DNA of 5,455 nt from positions 7,583 to 13,037 of the forward strand of contig JAHZFC010000053.1 in the NCBI GenBank assembly GCA_019421525.1, given 5' to 3'. Both the position numbers and the translations under genes were made by a program. Within the stretch, counting starts at the first letter, position 1; every line of letters starts with the position of its first letter. The DNA is from Clostridiales bacterium. GTDB lineage: Bacteria > Bacillota > Clostridia > Oscillospirales > Oscillospiraceae. This document shows positions 1 through 5,407 of this stretch, one piece after another. The notes beneath the pieces were generated by a model. The model was given only the letters and a program-made list of their open reading frames with translations. It was not told where the DNA came from and did no database searches.

Positions 1-85
1 GCTCAGCTATGACGTGGACACCGGCGAGCTGCTCCAGGCGGTGATCTATCCCCAGGACAGCGGCGAGACCGACGCCGCAGCCTAA
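1..85 (+). CDS. C-terminal end of an unrecognised protein (partial)
   Basis: This is the last part of an open frame that enters from the left edge. Whole codons start at position 2 and the frame closes with TAA at 83-85. The visible 27 residues begin LSYDVDTGELLQAVIYPQ and end in a short acidic/alanine tail (GETDAAA). The codon choice (C or G in nearly every third position) matches the genes downstream, and the frame is followed by a good terminator, so it is very likely a real gene end. The fragment has no motif I recognise, so I assign no function. It does not resemble the C-terminus of SpoVT, the gene that precedes the flippase homologue in Bacillus, but 27 residues are too few to be sure. 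Confidence 0.7.
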   Translation, partial: LSYDVDTGELLQAVIYPQDSGETDAAA

Positions 86-137
86 AGATCCGGAAAACAT
101 CATTCCCTTTTTCTGTTCCTTCTCTCTTGTGCCCAGA

Positions 138-178
138 GGGGGCGGCCGATGGCCGCCCCCAATTTATTTGTCTGTTTT
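138..178 (+). terminator. Intrinsic terminator of the upstream gene
   Basis: A perfect 10-bp GC stem (GGGGGCGGCC at 138-147, GGCCGCCCCC at 151-160) closes a GAT triloop. It is followed by a T-rich but interrupted tail at 161-178. It starts 52 nt after the stop codon at 83-85 and separates that gene from the purine-salvage run. The stem is very strong; the T-tract is imperfect, with A and G interruptions. Confidence 0.85.
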
Positions 179-214
179 CCATATCCTCCAGCCTGTTTCT
201 CCCCGGTATTTCTC

Positions 215-230
215 CAGACTTTACCGTCTG
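215..230. promoter_or_regulatory. Dyad CAGAC-N6-GTCTG, candidate upstream operator
   Basis: A perfect inverted repeat with 5-bp arms and a 6-bp centre (TTTACC) lies just upstream of the promoter candidate for the 301 gene. Its core AGAC-N6-GTCT recurs exactly 43 bp downstream. The repeat is seen directly; the operator role is inferred from position and repetition. Confidence 0.4.
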
Positions 231-234
231 TTCA

Positions 235-268
235 TTGCTTTTTCGGGAAAAATGGTGTAGACTATATT
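235..268 (+). promoter_or_regulatory. Weak sigma-A-like promoter candidate for the 301 gene
   Basis: The gene at 301 starts a new unit after the terminator, so a promoter is expected in this AT-rich leader. Two readings are possible. One is TTGCTT (235-240), a 17-bp spacer and TAGACT (258-263). The other is the better -10 hexamer TATATT (263-268) with only a poor -35 (TTTTCG, 240-245) 17 bp upstream. Neither is close to consensus at both elements, so the promoter may depend on an activator or use another sigma factor. Transcription would start near 270-276, giving a leader of about 25-30 nt. Confidence 0.4.
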
Positions 269-272
269 GTCT
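259..272. promoter_or_regulatory. Dyad AGAC-N6-GTCT around the -10 hexamer, candidate operator
   Basis: This is the second copy of the AGAC-N6-GTCT dyad. Its six-base centre is TATATT, the best -10-like hexamer in the leader. A protein bound here would cover the -10 element, which suggests a repressor site. The copy is 43 bp (about four helical turns) from the first, so both would lie on the same DNA face. Confidence 0.4.
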
Positions 273-289
273 TTTATGAAAATATTCCC

Positions 290-295
290 GGGAGG
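290..295 (+). promoter_or_regulatory. Ribosome binding site of the phosphorylase gene
   Basis: GGGAGG precedes two adjacent ATG codons. The gap from its last base is 5 nt to the ATG at 301 and 8 nt to the ATG at 304. The longer gap is nearer the usual optimum, so translation may really start at 304, removing one Met. Confidence 0.7.
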
Positions 296-300
296 TCTGT

Positions 301-1128
301 ATGATGGACTACACCTTCGAGCAGTATCAGGCCAGCGCGGACGCCATCCGCTCCCGCCTGGGCGGTTTCGAGCCGAAGGTCGCCCTGGTGCTGGGCTCCG
401 GCCTGGGTTACCTGGGGGACCTGGTGGAGGGAGCCGTCCGCGTGCCCTATGGCGACATCCCCCATTTCAAGCCCTCCACCGCCCCCGGCCACCGGGGCCA
501 GCTGGTGTTCGGCACCCTGGCGGGCCAGGCGGTGGCGGTGATGCAGGGCCGGATGCACCACTACGAGGGCTATACCTATGAGGAGACGGCCTATGCCGTC
601 CGGGTGCTCCGCCTGCTGGGCTGCACCACCCTCATCGTCACCAACGCCGCCGGCTGTGTGCGCACCGACTGGCAGGCGGGGGACCTGATGCTCATCACCG
701 ACCAGATCAAGATGTTCTCCGAGTCTCCCCTCCGGGGGGAGAACCTGCCCCAGTTCGGGCCCCGCTTCCCCGACGCGTCCCATCTGTATACCCCCCGGCT
801 CCAGGCCCTGGCCCGCCAGGTGGCGGCCGGCCAGGGCGTGACGCTGCGGGAGGGGGTCTACTTCTACTGCTACGGCCCCCAGTATGAGACCCCGGCGGAG
901 ATCCGGGCCGTCCGGGCCCTGGGGGGCGACGCGGTGGGCATGTCCACCGCCCCGGAGGTCATCGTGGCCGCCCACTGCGGCATGGAGGTGCTGGGCTTCA
1001 CCCTGCTGAGCAACATGGCCGCCGGCATCCTGGACCAGCCCCTGAGCGAGCAGGAGGTGCTGGACGCCGCCGAGGCCGCCAGGGAGAGGTTCTCCGCCCT
1101 GGTGCTGGGCTGCTTAGAGAAACTATAA
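301..1128 (+). CDS. punA: Purine nucleoside phosphorylase, trimeric (PNP/MTAP) family
   Basis: This cytoplasmic enzyme would carry out phosphorolysis of purine nucleosides to free base and (deoxy)ribose-1-phosphate. Its 275 residues match the usual family length. Landmarks in order: phosphate loop LGSGLG (31-36), GHRGQ with His64, QGRMHHYEGY with Arg84, His86 and Tyr88, NAAGC (115-119), GPRFPD (153-158), base-binding YETPAE with Glu196, GMSTAPEVIVA with Ser215, and SNMAAG with Asn238. Glu plus Asn is the 6-oxopurine (inosine/guanosine) signature; MTA phosphorylases carry Asp in place of the Asn. Oddities are Cys119 where the family usually has a second Gly, DQIK (134-137) instead of DHIN, and Glu250 where B. 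subtilis and mycobacterial enzymes have His (LSHxEV). The last looks common in clostridial homologues. The deaminase starts 13 nt downstream and is probably co-transcribed. An MTI phosphorylase role is possible. The family call is very secure; the exact substrate is not. Confidence 0.95.
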   Translation: MMDYTFEQYQASADAIRSRLGGFEPKVALVLGSGLGYLGDLVEGAVRVPYGDIPHFKPSTAPGHRGQLVFGTLAGQAVAVMQGRMHHYEGYTYEETAYAVRVLRLLGCTTLIVTNAAGCVRTDWQAGDLMLITDQIKMFSESPLRGENLPQFGPRFPDASHLYTPRLQALARQVAAGQGVTLREGVYFYCYGPQYETPAEIRAVRALGGDAVGMSTAPEVIVAAHCGMEVLGFTLLSNMAAGILDQPLSEQEVLDAAEAARERFSALVLGCLEKL

Positions 1129-1141
1129 GGAAGGTCTGCCC

Positions 1142-2461
1142 ATGTCAACACTGTTCACCCATGTCACCGCCCTGCTCATGGACGATGACTTCACCACCCT
1201 CCGGGACGGCTTCGTGGCCGTGGAGGGCACCCGCATCGCCTATGTGGGGCCGGAGCGCCCGGAGGGCGCGTATGATGAGGTCATCGACTGCGCCGGAAAG
1301 GTGATGCTCCCCGGCCTGATCAACGCCCACACCCACCTGCCCATGACCCTCATGCGGGGGTATGGCGGGGGCCACGACCTGCACAGCTGGCTCAACGACT
1401 ACATCTTCCCCGCCGAGGCAAAGCTGGACGACCGGGCGGTGGCCGCCGGGGCCGGCCTGGGCCTGGCGGAGATGATCGCCTCCGGCGTCACCTGCGTGGC
1501 CGACATGTATATGCGCACCGGCGTCATCGCCCAGCAGGTGGTGGACGCCGGCATTTCTGCCAACCTGTCCTGCGGCGGGGTCTACTTCGGCGCGCCGGAG
1601 GCGTTCTCCCCGGAGGGCTGCTCCGACTGCAAAAACCAGCAGGCCCTCACGGAAGCCTGGCACGGCGCCCGGGACGGCCAGATCCTGGTGGACGCCTCCA
1701 TCCACGCCGAGTACACCTCCTCCCCGCCCCTGTGGCAGTGGATGGCGGATTTCGCCCGGGACTGCGGCCTGCGCATGCACGCGCACATCTCGGAGACCGT
1801 CTCCGAACATGCGGGCAGCCTGGAGCGCCGGGGCCTGACCCCCATCCAGGCCCTGGACCGGTACGGCGTGTGGGACAACGGCGGCATCGCCGCCCACTGC
1901 GTGTACACCACCCCGGAGGACTGGTCGGTCATGCGGGCCAAGGGCATCTCCTGCGTCCACAACCCCTGGTCCAACCTGAAGCTGGGCTCCGGCGTGGCCC
2001 CCATCCCCGATATGCTCCAGGTGGGGGTCAACGTGGCCCTGGGCACCGACGGCATGAGCTCCCACAACAGCGCCGACCTGTTTGCCGACATCAAGCTGGC
2101 CGCCTGCCTGCACAAGGGCGTCCGGCGCGATCCCTTGGCCGTCACCGCCCGGCAGGCCCTGTATATGGCCACCGCCGGAGGCGCCCTGGCCCTGGGCCGG
2201 ACGGACACCGGACGCATCGTCCCGGGATACCGGGCCGACCTCATCCTGGTGGACTTCGAGGCGGCCAACCTGGTGCCCTGCCACGACATCGCGGATGACC
2301 TGGTCTTTGCCGCCCACGGCTCCAACGTAGTCATGAATATGGCCCGGGGGACCGTCATATACAGAGATGGGGCCTTCCTGACCCTGGACCTGGACGCGAT
2401 CAAAGAAGAGGTGCGCCGCTACGCCCTCCCCCTGATCTTCGGCGAAAGCTCTATCACCTGA
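1142..2461 (+). CDS. mtaD: MTA/SAH-deaminase-type amidohydrolase (TRZ/ATZ family)
   Basis: This metal-dependent hydrolase would deaminate adenosine-type nucleosides (5'-methylthioadenosine, S-adenosylhomocysteine, possibly 5'-deoxyadenosine or adenosine) to the inosine form plus ammonia. At 439 residues it has normal length. The amidohydrolase layout is complete: N-terminal beta-sandwich strands (about 1-55), PGLINAHTH with metal ligands His63 and His65, HISE with His215 and Glu218, AHC with His252, and GTDGMSSHN with Asp303. The C-terminal sandwich strand GYRADLILVDF (362-372) follows. HDLHSWL (78-84) and NPWSNLKLGSG (274-284) are typical of the MtaD/SAH-deaminase/atrazine-hydrolase group. 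Start: AAGGAAGG (1127-1134) lies 7 nt before ATG 1142. It follows the phosphorylase by 13 nt and precedes the flippase by 13 nt, which suggests an operon. The phosphorylase neighbour argues for a nucleoside substrate, but guanine- or cytosine-deaminase-like or other TRZ/ATZ activities cannot be fully excluded. Confidence 0.9.
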   Translation: MSTLFTHVTALLMDDDFTTLRDGFVAVEGTRIAYVGPERPEGAYDEVIDCAGKVMLPGLINAHTHLPMTLMRGYGGGHDLHSWLNDYIFPAEAKLDDRAVAAGAGLGLAEMIASGVTCVADMYMRTGVIAQQVVDAGISANLSCGGVYFGAPEAFSPEGCSDCKNQQALTEAWHGARDGQILVDASIHAEYTSSPPLWQWMADFARDCGLRMHAHISETVSEHAGSLERRGLTPIQALDRYGVWDNGGIAAHCVYTTPEDWSVMRAKGISCVHNPWSNLKLGSGVAPIPDMLQVGVNVALGTDGMSSHNSADLFADIKLAACLHKGVRRDPLAVTARQALYMATAGGALALGRTDTGRIVPGYRADLILVDFEAANLVPCHDIADDLVFAAHGSNVVMNMARGTVIYRDGAFLTLDLDAIKEEVRRYALPLIFGESSIT

Positions 2462-2474
2462 AAAGGAGTACGAT

Positions 2475-4118
2475 ATGGCAGATCAAGCGAAAAAGAACAC
2501 CTTCTTCGGGGGAGTTGCCACCCTGGCCACCGGCGTGGTCATCGTCAAGCTCATCGGCGCGCTCTACAAGATCCCCCTGGCCAACATCCTGGGCGAGACA
2601 GGCAACGGCTACTTCACCACCGCATACAACATCTACAATGTCTTTCTCACCATCTCCACCGCCGGCCTGCCGGTGGCCCTGTCCAAGGCTGTGAGCGAGG
2701 CCAACGCCCTGGGCCGGTATAACCAGGTCGACCGGGTGTTCCGGGTGGCCCTGGCCACCTTCCTGGCCCTGGGCACCATGTCCACCCTCATCATGTTCTT
2801 CGGCGCCGGGGCCATCACCGAGCTCATCGGCAGCACCGGGGCCTACGCCTCTGTCCGGGCCCTGGCCTTCTCCGCCCTGTTCGTGTGCTGCATGGCCGCC
2901 TTCCGGGGCTATTTCCAGGGCCACGGCAACATGGCCCCCACCTCCATGTCCCAGATCATCGAGGCGGCCATCAAGCTGGTGCTGGGGCTGGCCCTGGCGT
3001 ATATGCTGGCCGCTCAGTCTGTGGAGCTGGCCTCCGCCGGCGCCATCCTGGGCGTCACCTGCGGCTCCTTCGTGGCCCTGATCTTCCTGCTGTTCACCTT
3101 CTCCCGCCAGCGGGAGCGCCGCACGTCCAGCGACACCCCCGACCCCAGCAGAAAGATCTTCCTGTCCCTGATCTCGGTGGCCATCCCTATCACCATCGGC
3201 TCGTCGGTGACCAACATCGTCTACCTCATCGACAACGGCCTGATCCTCAACCAGCTGCAAAACGCCCTGGGCATGACGGAAGACGCCGCCAATTCCCTGT
3301 ACGGCAACTACGGCGCGGTCAGCTCCCTGTACCAGCTGCCCTCCGCCCTGATGATCCCCTTCACCGCCTCCATCCTGCCCGCCGTGGCCGCCGCCCGCAG
3401 CCGCCGGGACCAGCGGGGGGCATCCCGGGTGTCCGAGTCGGCCATGCGGGTGGGGATGCTGCTGGCCCTGCCCGCGGGCTTCGGCCTGACCGCACTGGCC
3501 TACCCTATCACCGCCATGCTCTACCCCGGCTTTGACAACGACATCGCCGGCGGCTGCCTGGCCTGGCTGGGCATCGCGTCCATCTTCGTGTGCATCATGC
3601 TGCTGTCCAACTCTATCCTCCAGGCCCACGGCATGGTGAACCTGCCTGTGGTCATCGCCGCCATCGGCGGGGCCATCAAGCTGGTCACCAACTATGTGCT
3701 GGTGGGCATCGAGTCCATCAACGTGGTGGGCGCCGCCATCGGCACTCTGGTCTGCTTTGCCGTGGTGGCCATCATGGACCTGTTCGTCATCCACCGCATC
3801 ATCCCCGCCCCGCCCCGGATGGACCGGATCTTCGTCAAGCCCCTCATCGCCTCCGCCCTCATGGCTCTGGCGGCCTGGGCCTGCCACGGCCTGCTGTCCA
3901 AGATGCTGGGCATGATCTCCCTGTTCCAGGCGGTGGACGAGGCCGGCGTGGTGGTGGGCCTGTCCCGCATGGGCAACGCCGTGGCCACCCTGGGGGGCAT
4001 CGGCGTGGGCGTGGTGGTCTACGTGGTGCTCATCGTGGTGCTCCGGACCATCTCCAAGGACGACCTGTCCCTCATGCCCAAGGGCGACAAGCTGGCCAGG
4101 ATCCTGCGGGTGTCCTGA
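2475..4118 (+). CDS. MurJ/SpoVB-family lipid-linked sugar flippase (YabM/YtgP-like)
   Basis: This is an integral membrane protein of the MOP superfamily (MVF/polysaccharide-transporter branch). Such proteins flip undecaprenyl-linked intermediates such as lipid II across the cytoplasmic membrane for peptidoglycan or spore cortex. It has 547 residues, close to B. subtilis YtgP/MurJ. The hydrophobic pattern fits 14 helices (roughly 11-30, 45-65, 88-112, 125-145, 160-178, 186-209, 229-251, 278-303, 327-350, 357-382, 388-411, 417-440, 453-475, 500-526). Family landmarks are TGNGYF (42-47), GLPVALSK (64-71), RGYFQGHGNMAPTSMSQ (144-160) and the C-terminal DDLSLMPKG (529-537). Lys25 sits where MurJ has a key TM1 arginine by my by-eye alignment. 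AAAAGGAG (2461-2468) precedes ATG 2475 by 6 nt. Being next to mazG and rqcP matches yabM of Bacillus. Family is secure; whether the role is vegetative (MurJ) or sporulation-specific (SpoVB) cannot be decided here. Confidence 0.9.
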   Translation: MADQAKKNTFFGGVATLATGVVIVKLIGALYKIPLANILGETGNGYFTTAYNIYNVFLTISTAGLPVALSKAVSEANALGRYNQVDRVFRVALATFLALGTMSTLIMFFGAGAITELIGSTGAYASVRALAFSALFVCCMAAFRGYFQGHGNMAPTSMSQIIEAAIKLVLGLALAYMLAAQSVELASAGAILGVTCGSFVALIFLLFTFSRQRERRTSSDTPDPSRKIFLSLISVAIPITIGSSVTNIVYLIDNGLILNQLQNALGMTEDAANSLYGNYGAVSSLYQLPSALMIPFTASILPAVAAARSRRDQRGASRVSESAMRVGMLLALPAGFGLTALAYPITAMLYPGFDNDIAGGCLAWLGIASIFVCIMLLSNSILQAHGMVNLPVVIAAIGGAIKLVTNYVLVGIESINVVGAAIGTLVCFAVVAIMDLFVIHRIIPAPPRMDRIFVKPLIASALMALAAWACHGLLSKMLGMISLFQAVDEAGVVVGLSRMGNAVATLGGIGVGVVVYVVLIVVLRTISKDDLSLMPKGDKLARILRVS

Positions 4119-4184
4119 CCCGACCGACGCAGTCCATGTGTTTTTCCCACAAGATGAAAAAAACCTTGCAGAGCAGGTGAAAAT
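4119..4184 (+). other. AT-rich spacer between flippase and mazG genes
   Basis: This 66-nt gap is longer than the 13-nt gaps upstream and AT-richer than the genes. A weak inverted repeat pairs GTTTTTC (4140-4146) with GAAAAAAAC (4156-4164), needing one extra A bulged. I see no convincing promoter or terminator. mazG is preceded only by the mediocre ribosome binding site GCAGGTG (4173-4179), so it may be translated less efficiently than its neighbours. Confidence 0.5.
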
Positions 4185-4976
4185 ATGATAGATTTATGGT
4201 CAAAGCGATCCTATGACTGCGACGATCTGCGGCAGATCGTCCGCATCCTCCGCTCCCCAGGCGGCTGCCAGTGGGACCAGGCCCAGACCCATCAGTCCAT
4301 CCGCCGGAATTTTCTGGAGGAGGCGTACGAGGCGGCGGAGGCCATCGACGAGCAGGACCCCGACCATCTGAAGGAGGAGCTGGGCGACGTGCTCCTCCAG
4401 GTGGTGTTCCACGCCTCCATCGAGGAGGACGCCGGCCGGTTTGACCTGGACGATGTGGCCGACGGGGTGTGCCGCAAGCTCATCTACCGCCACCCCCATG
4501 TGTTCGGGGATGTGTCCGTGGCGTCCACCGACGAGATCCTCTCCAACTGGGAGGAGCTGAAGAAAAAGGAAAAGGGCCAGGCCACCCAGGCCGACGCGGT
4601 GGACGCGGTGGCCCGCACCCTCCCCGCCCTGTGGCGGGCGGAAAAGGTGCAGAAAAAGGCCGCCAAGTCGGGCTTCGACTGGCCCGGCATACAGGACGCT
4701 GTGGACAAGGTGGCTGAGGAGGCGGACGAGCTGCGCTCCGCCCTGGACGGGCAGGGCGACCCGGCGGAGGAGCTGGGCGACCTGCTCTTCGCAGCCGTGT
4801 GTGTGTCCCGTTTCCTGGAGGCTGACCCGGAGGACGTCCTCCAGCGCGCCTGTGACAAGTTCGCCGCCCGCTTCCGCCGGGTGGAGGAGCTGGCCGGCCG
4901 GCAGGGTCGCCCCATGGGGGAGATGGCCCTCAGTGAGCTCAAGGCCCTGTGGGCCCAGGCGAAACAACAGGCTTAA
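4185..4976 (+). CDS. mazG: Nucleoside triphosphate pyrophosphohydrolase MazG
   Basis: MazG cleaves NTPs and dNTPs, including damaged or non-canonical ones, to the NMP plus pyrophosphate, a house-cleaning activity in the cytoplasm. The 263 residues equal the length of E. coli MazG. Both tandem all-alpha catalytic repeats are intact. Repeat 1 has EExxE (Glu45, Glu46, Glu49) and ExxD (Glu65, Asp68). Repeat 2 has Glu178, Glu179, Glu182 and Glu196, Asp199. Other family signatures are GCQWDQAQTH (27-36; usually GCPWD, so Gln replaces Pro), YRHPHVFGD (101-109), KSGFDW (161-166) and a C-terminal RFRRVEE (229-235). B. subtilis YabN carries an extra N-terminal tetrapyrrole-methylase-like domain; here it is absent, and the 66 nt upstream could not encode it. 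Only ATG 4185 is a sensible start. The flippase lies 66 nt upstream and HU follows 81 nt downstream, as I recall for clostridial versions of the yab cluster. Confidence 0.96.
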   Translation: MIDLWSKRSYDCDDLRQIVRILRSPGGCQWDQAQTHQSIRRNFLEEAYEAAEAIDEQDPDHLKEELGDVLLQVVFHASIEEDAGRFDLDDVADGVCRKLIYRHPHVFGDVSVASTDEILSNWEELKKKEKGQATQADAVDAVARTLPALWRAEKVQKKAAKSGFDWPGIQDAVDKVAEEADELRSALDGQGDPAEELGDLLFAAVCVSRFLEADPEDVLQRACDKFAARFRRVEELAGRQGRPMGEMALSELKALWAQAKQQA

Positions 4977-4997
4977 CAGCGCCTCTTGCGCTTTAAG
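4972..4997. promoter_or_regulatory. Bulged dyad at the mazG end, inside the hup promoter
   Basis: CTTAA-C-AGCGC (4972-4982) and GCGCT-TTAAG (4988-4997) form 10-bp arms interrupted only by C4977, around a CTCTT loop. The left arm contains the mazG stop codon and the -35 candidate; the right arm abuts the -10 hexamer. It could be an operator for hup or an mRNA 3'-end hairpin of the mazG transcript. It lacks a T-tract, so it is not a standard terminator. Confidence 0.4.
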
Positions 4998-5003
4998 TAT
5001 GAT
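4973..5003 (+). promoter_or_regulatory. Sigma-A-like promoter of the HU gene
   Basis: TTAACA (4973-4978) and TATGAT (4998-5003) each match the -35 and -10 consensus at 5 of 6 bases. The 19-bp spacer is slightly long. The -35 overlaps the mazG stop codon. Transcription would begin near 5010, leaving a leader of about 48 nt. HU is normally made in large amounts, so a dedicated promoter inside the cluster is expected. Confidence 0.6.
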
Positions 5004-5012
5004 AGAGATCCC

Positions 5013-5028
5013 TGCGGGACGGCCCGCA
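5013..5028 (+). other. Short hairpin in the HU mRNA leader
   Basis: TGCGGG (5013-5018) and CCCGCA (5023-5028) form a 6-bp GC stem with an ACGG loop, right after the expected transcription start. Five Ts follow only at 5035-5039, six bases beyond the stem, so it is a poor terminator. A 5'-end stabilising hairpin is more likely. The ribosome binding site 13 nt further on remains unpaired. Confidence 0.4.
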
Positions 5029-5041
5029 AAGAACTTTTTAC

Positions 5042-5048
5042 AGGAGGA
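5042..5048 (+). promoter_or_regulatory. Strong ribosome binding site fixing the HU start
   Basis: AGGAGGA lies 9 nt before ATG 5058. It decides against the in-frame TTG at 4986, which would add 24 residues unlike any HU and would start upstream of the promoter's -10 element. Confidence 0.85.
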
Positions 5049-5057
5049 GACTGTACC

Positions 5058-5333
5058 ATGAATAAAGCTGAACTGATCAATGCCGCCGCCGAGAAGGCCG
5101 GCCTGTCCAAGAAGGATACCGAGGCCGCCGTCAACGCCGCCATCGAGGCCATCACCGAGGCCCTGAAGCAGAACGACAAGGTCCAGCTGGTGGGCTTTGG
5201 CGCGTTCGAGGTGAAGGCCCGTGCCGAGCGCATCGGTCGCAACCCCCGCACCAAGGAGGAGATCAAGATCCCTGCCTCCAAGGTCCCCGTCTTTAAGCCC
5301 GGCAAGGCTCTGAAGGACGCCATCGCGGAGTGA
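5058..5333 (+). CDS. hup: DNA-binding protein HU
   Basis: HU is a small dimeric nucleoid protein that bends and compacts DNA without strong sequence specificity. The 91 residues are the normal size. The protein starts MNKAELINAAAEKAGLSKKD, the two-helix dimerisation part. The family signature follows: VGFGAFEVKARAERIGRNPR (45-64), then a lysine-rich TKEEIKIPA and the closing VPVFKPGKALKDAI. Pro63 in RNPRT is the residue known to intercalate at the tip of the DNA-binding arm. The start at 5058 is fixed by the strong ribosome binding site; reading from TTG 4986 is not plausible. The gene appears to be its own unit, with a promoter at the mazG stop and a strong terminator 13 nt after its stop codon. 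In Bacillus the HU gene lies elsewhere, so its place between mazG and rqcP is a clostridial-type arrangement. Identification is essentially certain. Confidence 0.98.
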   Translation: MNKAELINAAAEKAGLSKKDTEAAVNAAIEAITEALKQNDKVQLVGFGAFEVKARAERIGRNPRTKEEIKIPASKVPVFKPGKALKDAIAE

Positions 5334-5346
5334 TCTTTCCCATTTT

Positions 5347-5379
5347 AATGGAGGCAGGGCGGTGCCCTGCCTCCATTTT
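5347..5379 (+). terminator. Strong intrinsic terminator after HU
   Basis: A perfect 14-bp stem (AATGGAGGCAGGGC at 5347-5360, its exact complement at 5364-5377) closes a GGT triloop and runs into TTTT (5376-5379). It would end the HU transcript. There are only 28 nt between the end of the T-run and the rqcP start codon. The sequence upstream of the stem has Ts rather than As, so it is not a bidirectional terminator. Confidence 0.9.
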
Positions 5380-5392
5380 CGCATCGATCTAG

Positions 5393-5400
5393 AAAGGTGG
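5393..5400 (+). promoter_or_regulatory. Ribosome binding site of rqcP
   Basis: AAAGGTGG lies 7 nt before the GTG at 5408. It supports GTG as the start codon of the gene that leaves the window; the resulting N-terminus matches the family exactly. Confidence 0.75.
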
Positions 5401-5407
5401 TGTTCTC

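Noticed and set aside
274..975. Minus-strand frame of 233 codons opposite the phosphorylase gene
   Set aside because: It mirrors GC-biased codons, and its translation would start inside the phosphorylase reading frame without a ribosome binding site that I can support.
1145..2317. Minus-strand frame of 390 codons opposite the deaminase gene
   Set aside because: The composition (Gly, His, Val, Ala) is a shadow of the coding strand, and no family motif is visible.
2454..3887. Long open frame of 477 codons on the minus strand opposite the flippase gene
   Set aside because: Its product is Gly/His/Asp/Gln-rich low complexity typical of the antisense of GC-rich codons; the + strand frame encodes a clear membrane protein.
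4166..4189. TTGCAG and TATGAT as a mazG promoter
   Set aside because: The spacer is only 12 bp and the -10 would overlap the mazG start codon.
5013..5039. Hairpin plus T-run as a terminator for mazG
   Set aside because: The stem is only 6 bp and the Ts begin six bases beyond it; it also lies inside the HU leader, where termination would block HU expression.
4986..5057. N-terminal extension of HU from a TTG codon
   Set aside because: The TTG lies upstream of the -10 element and has no ribosome binding site. The added 24 residues are unlike HU, and ATG 5058 has a strong AGGAGGA and gives the standard 91 residues.
4200..5384. Minus-strand frame of 394 codons opposite mazG and HU
   Set aside because: It runs across two well-identified genes, the gap between them and the HU terminator, with no recognisable protein signature.
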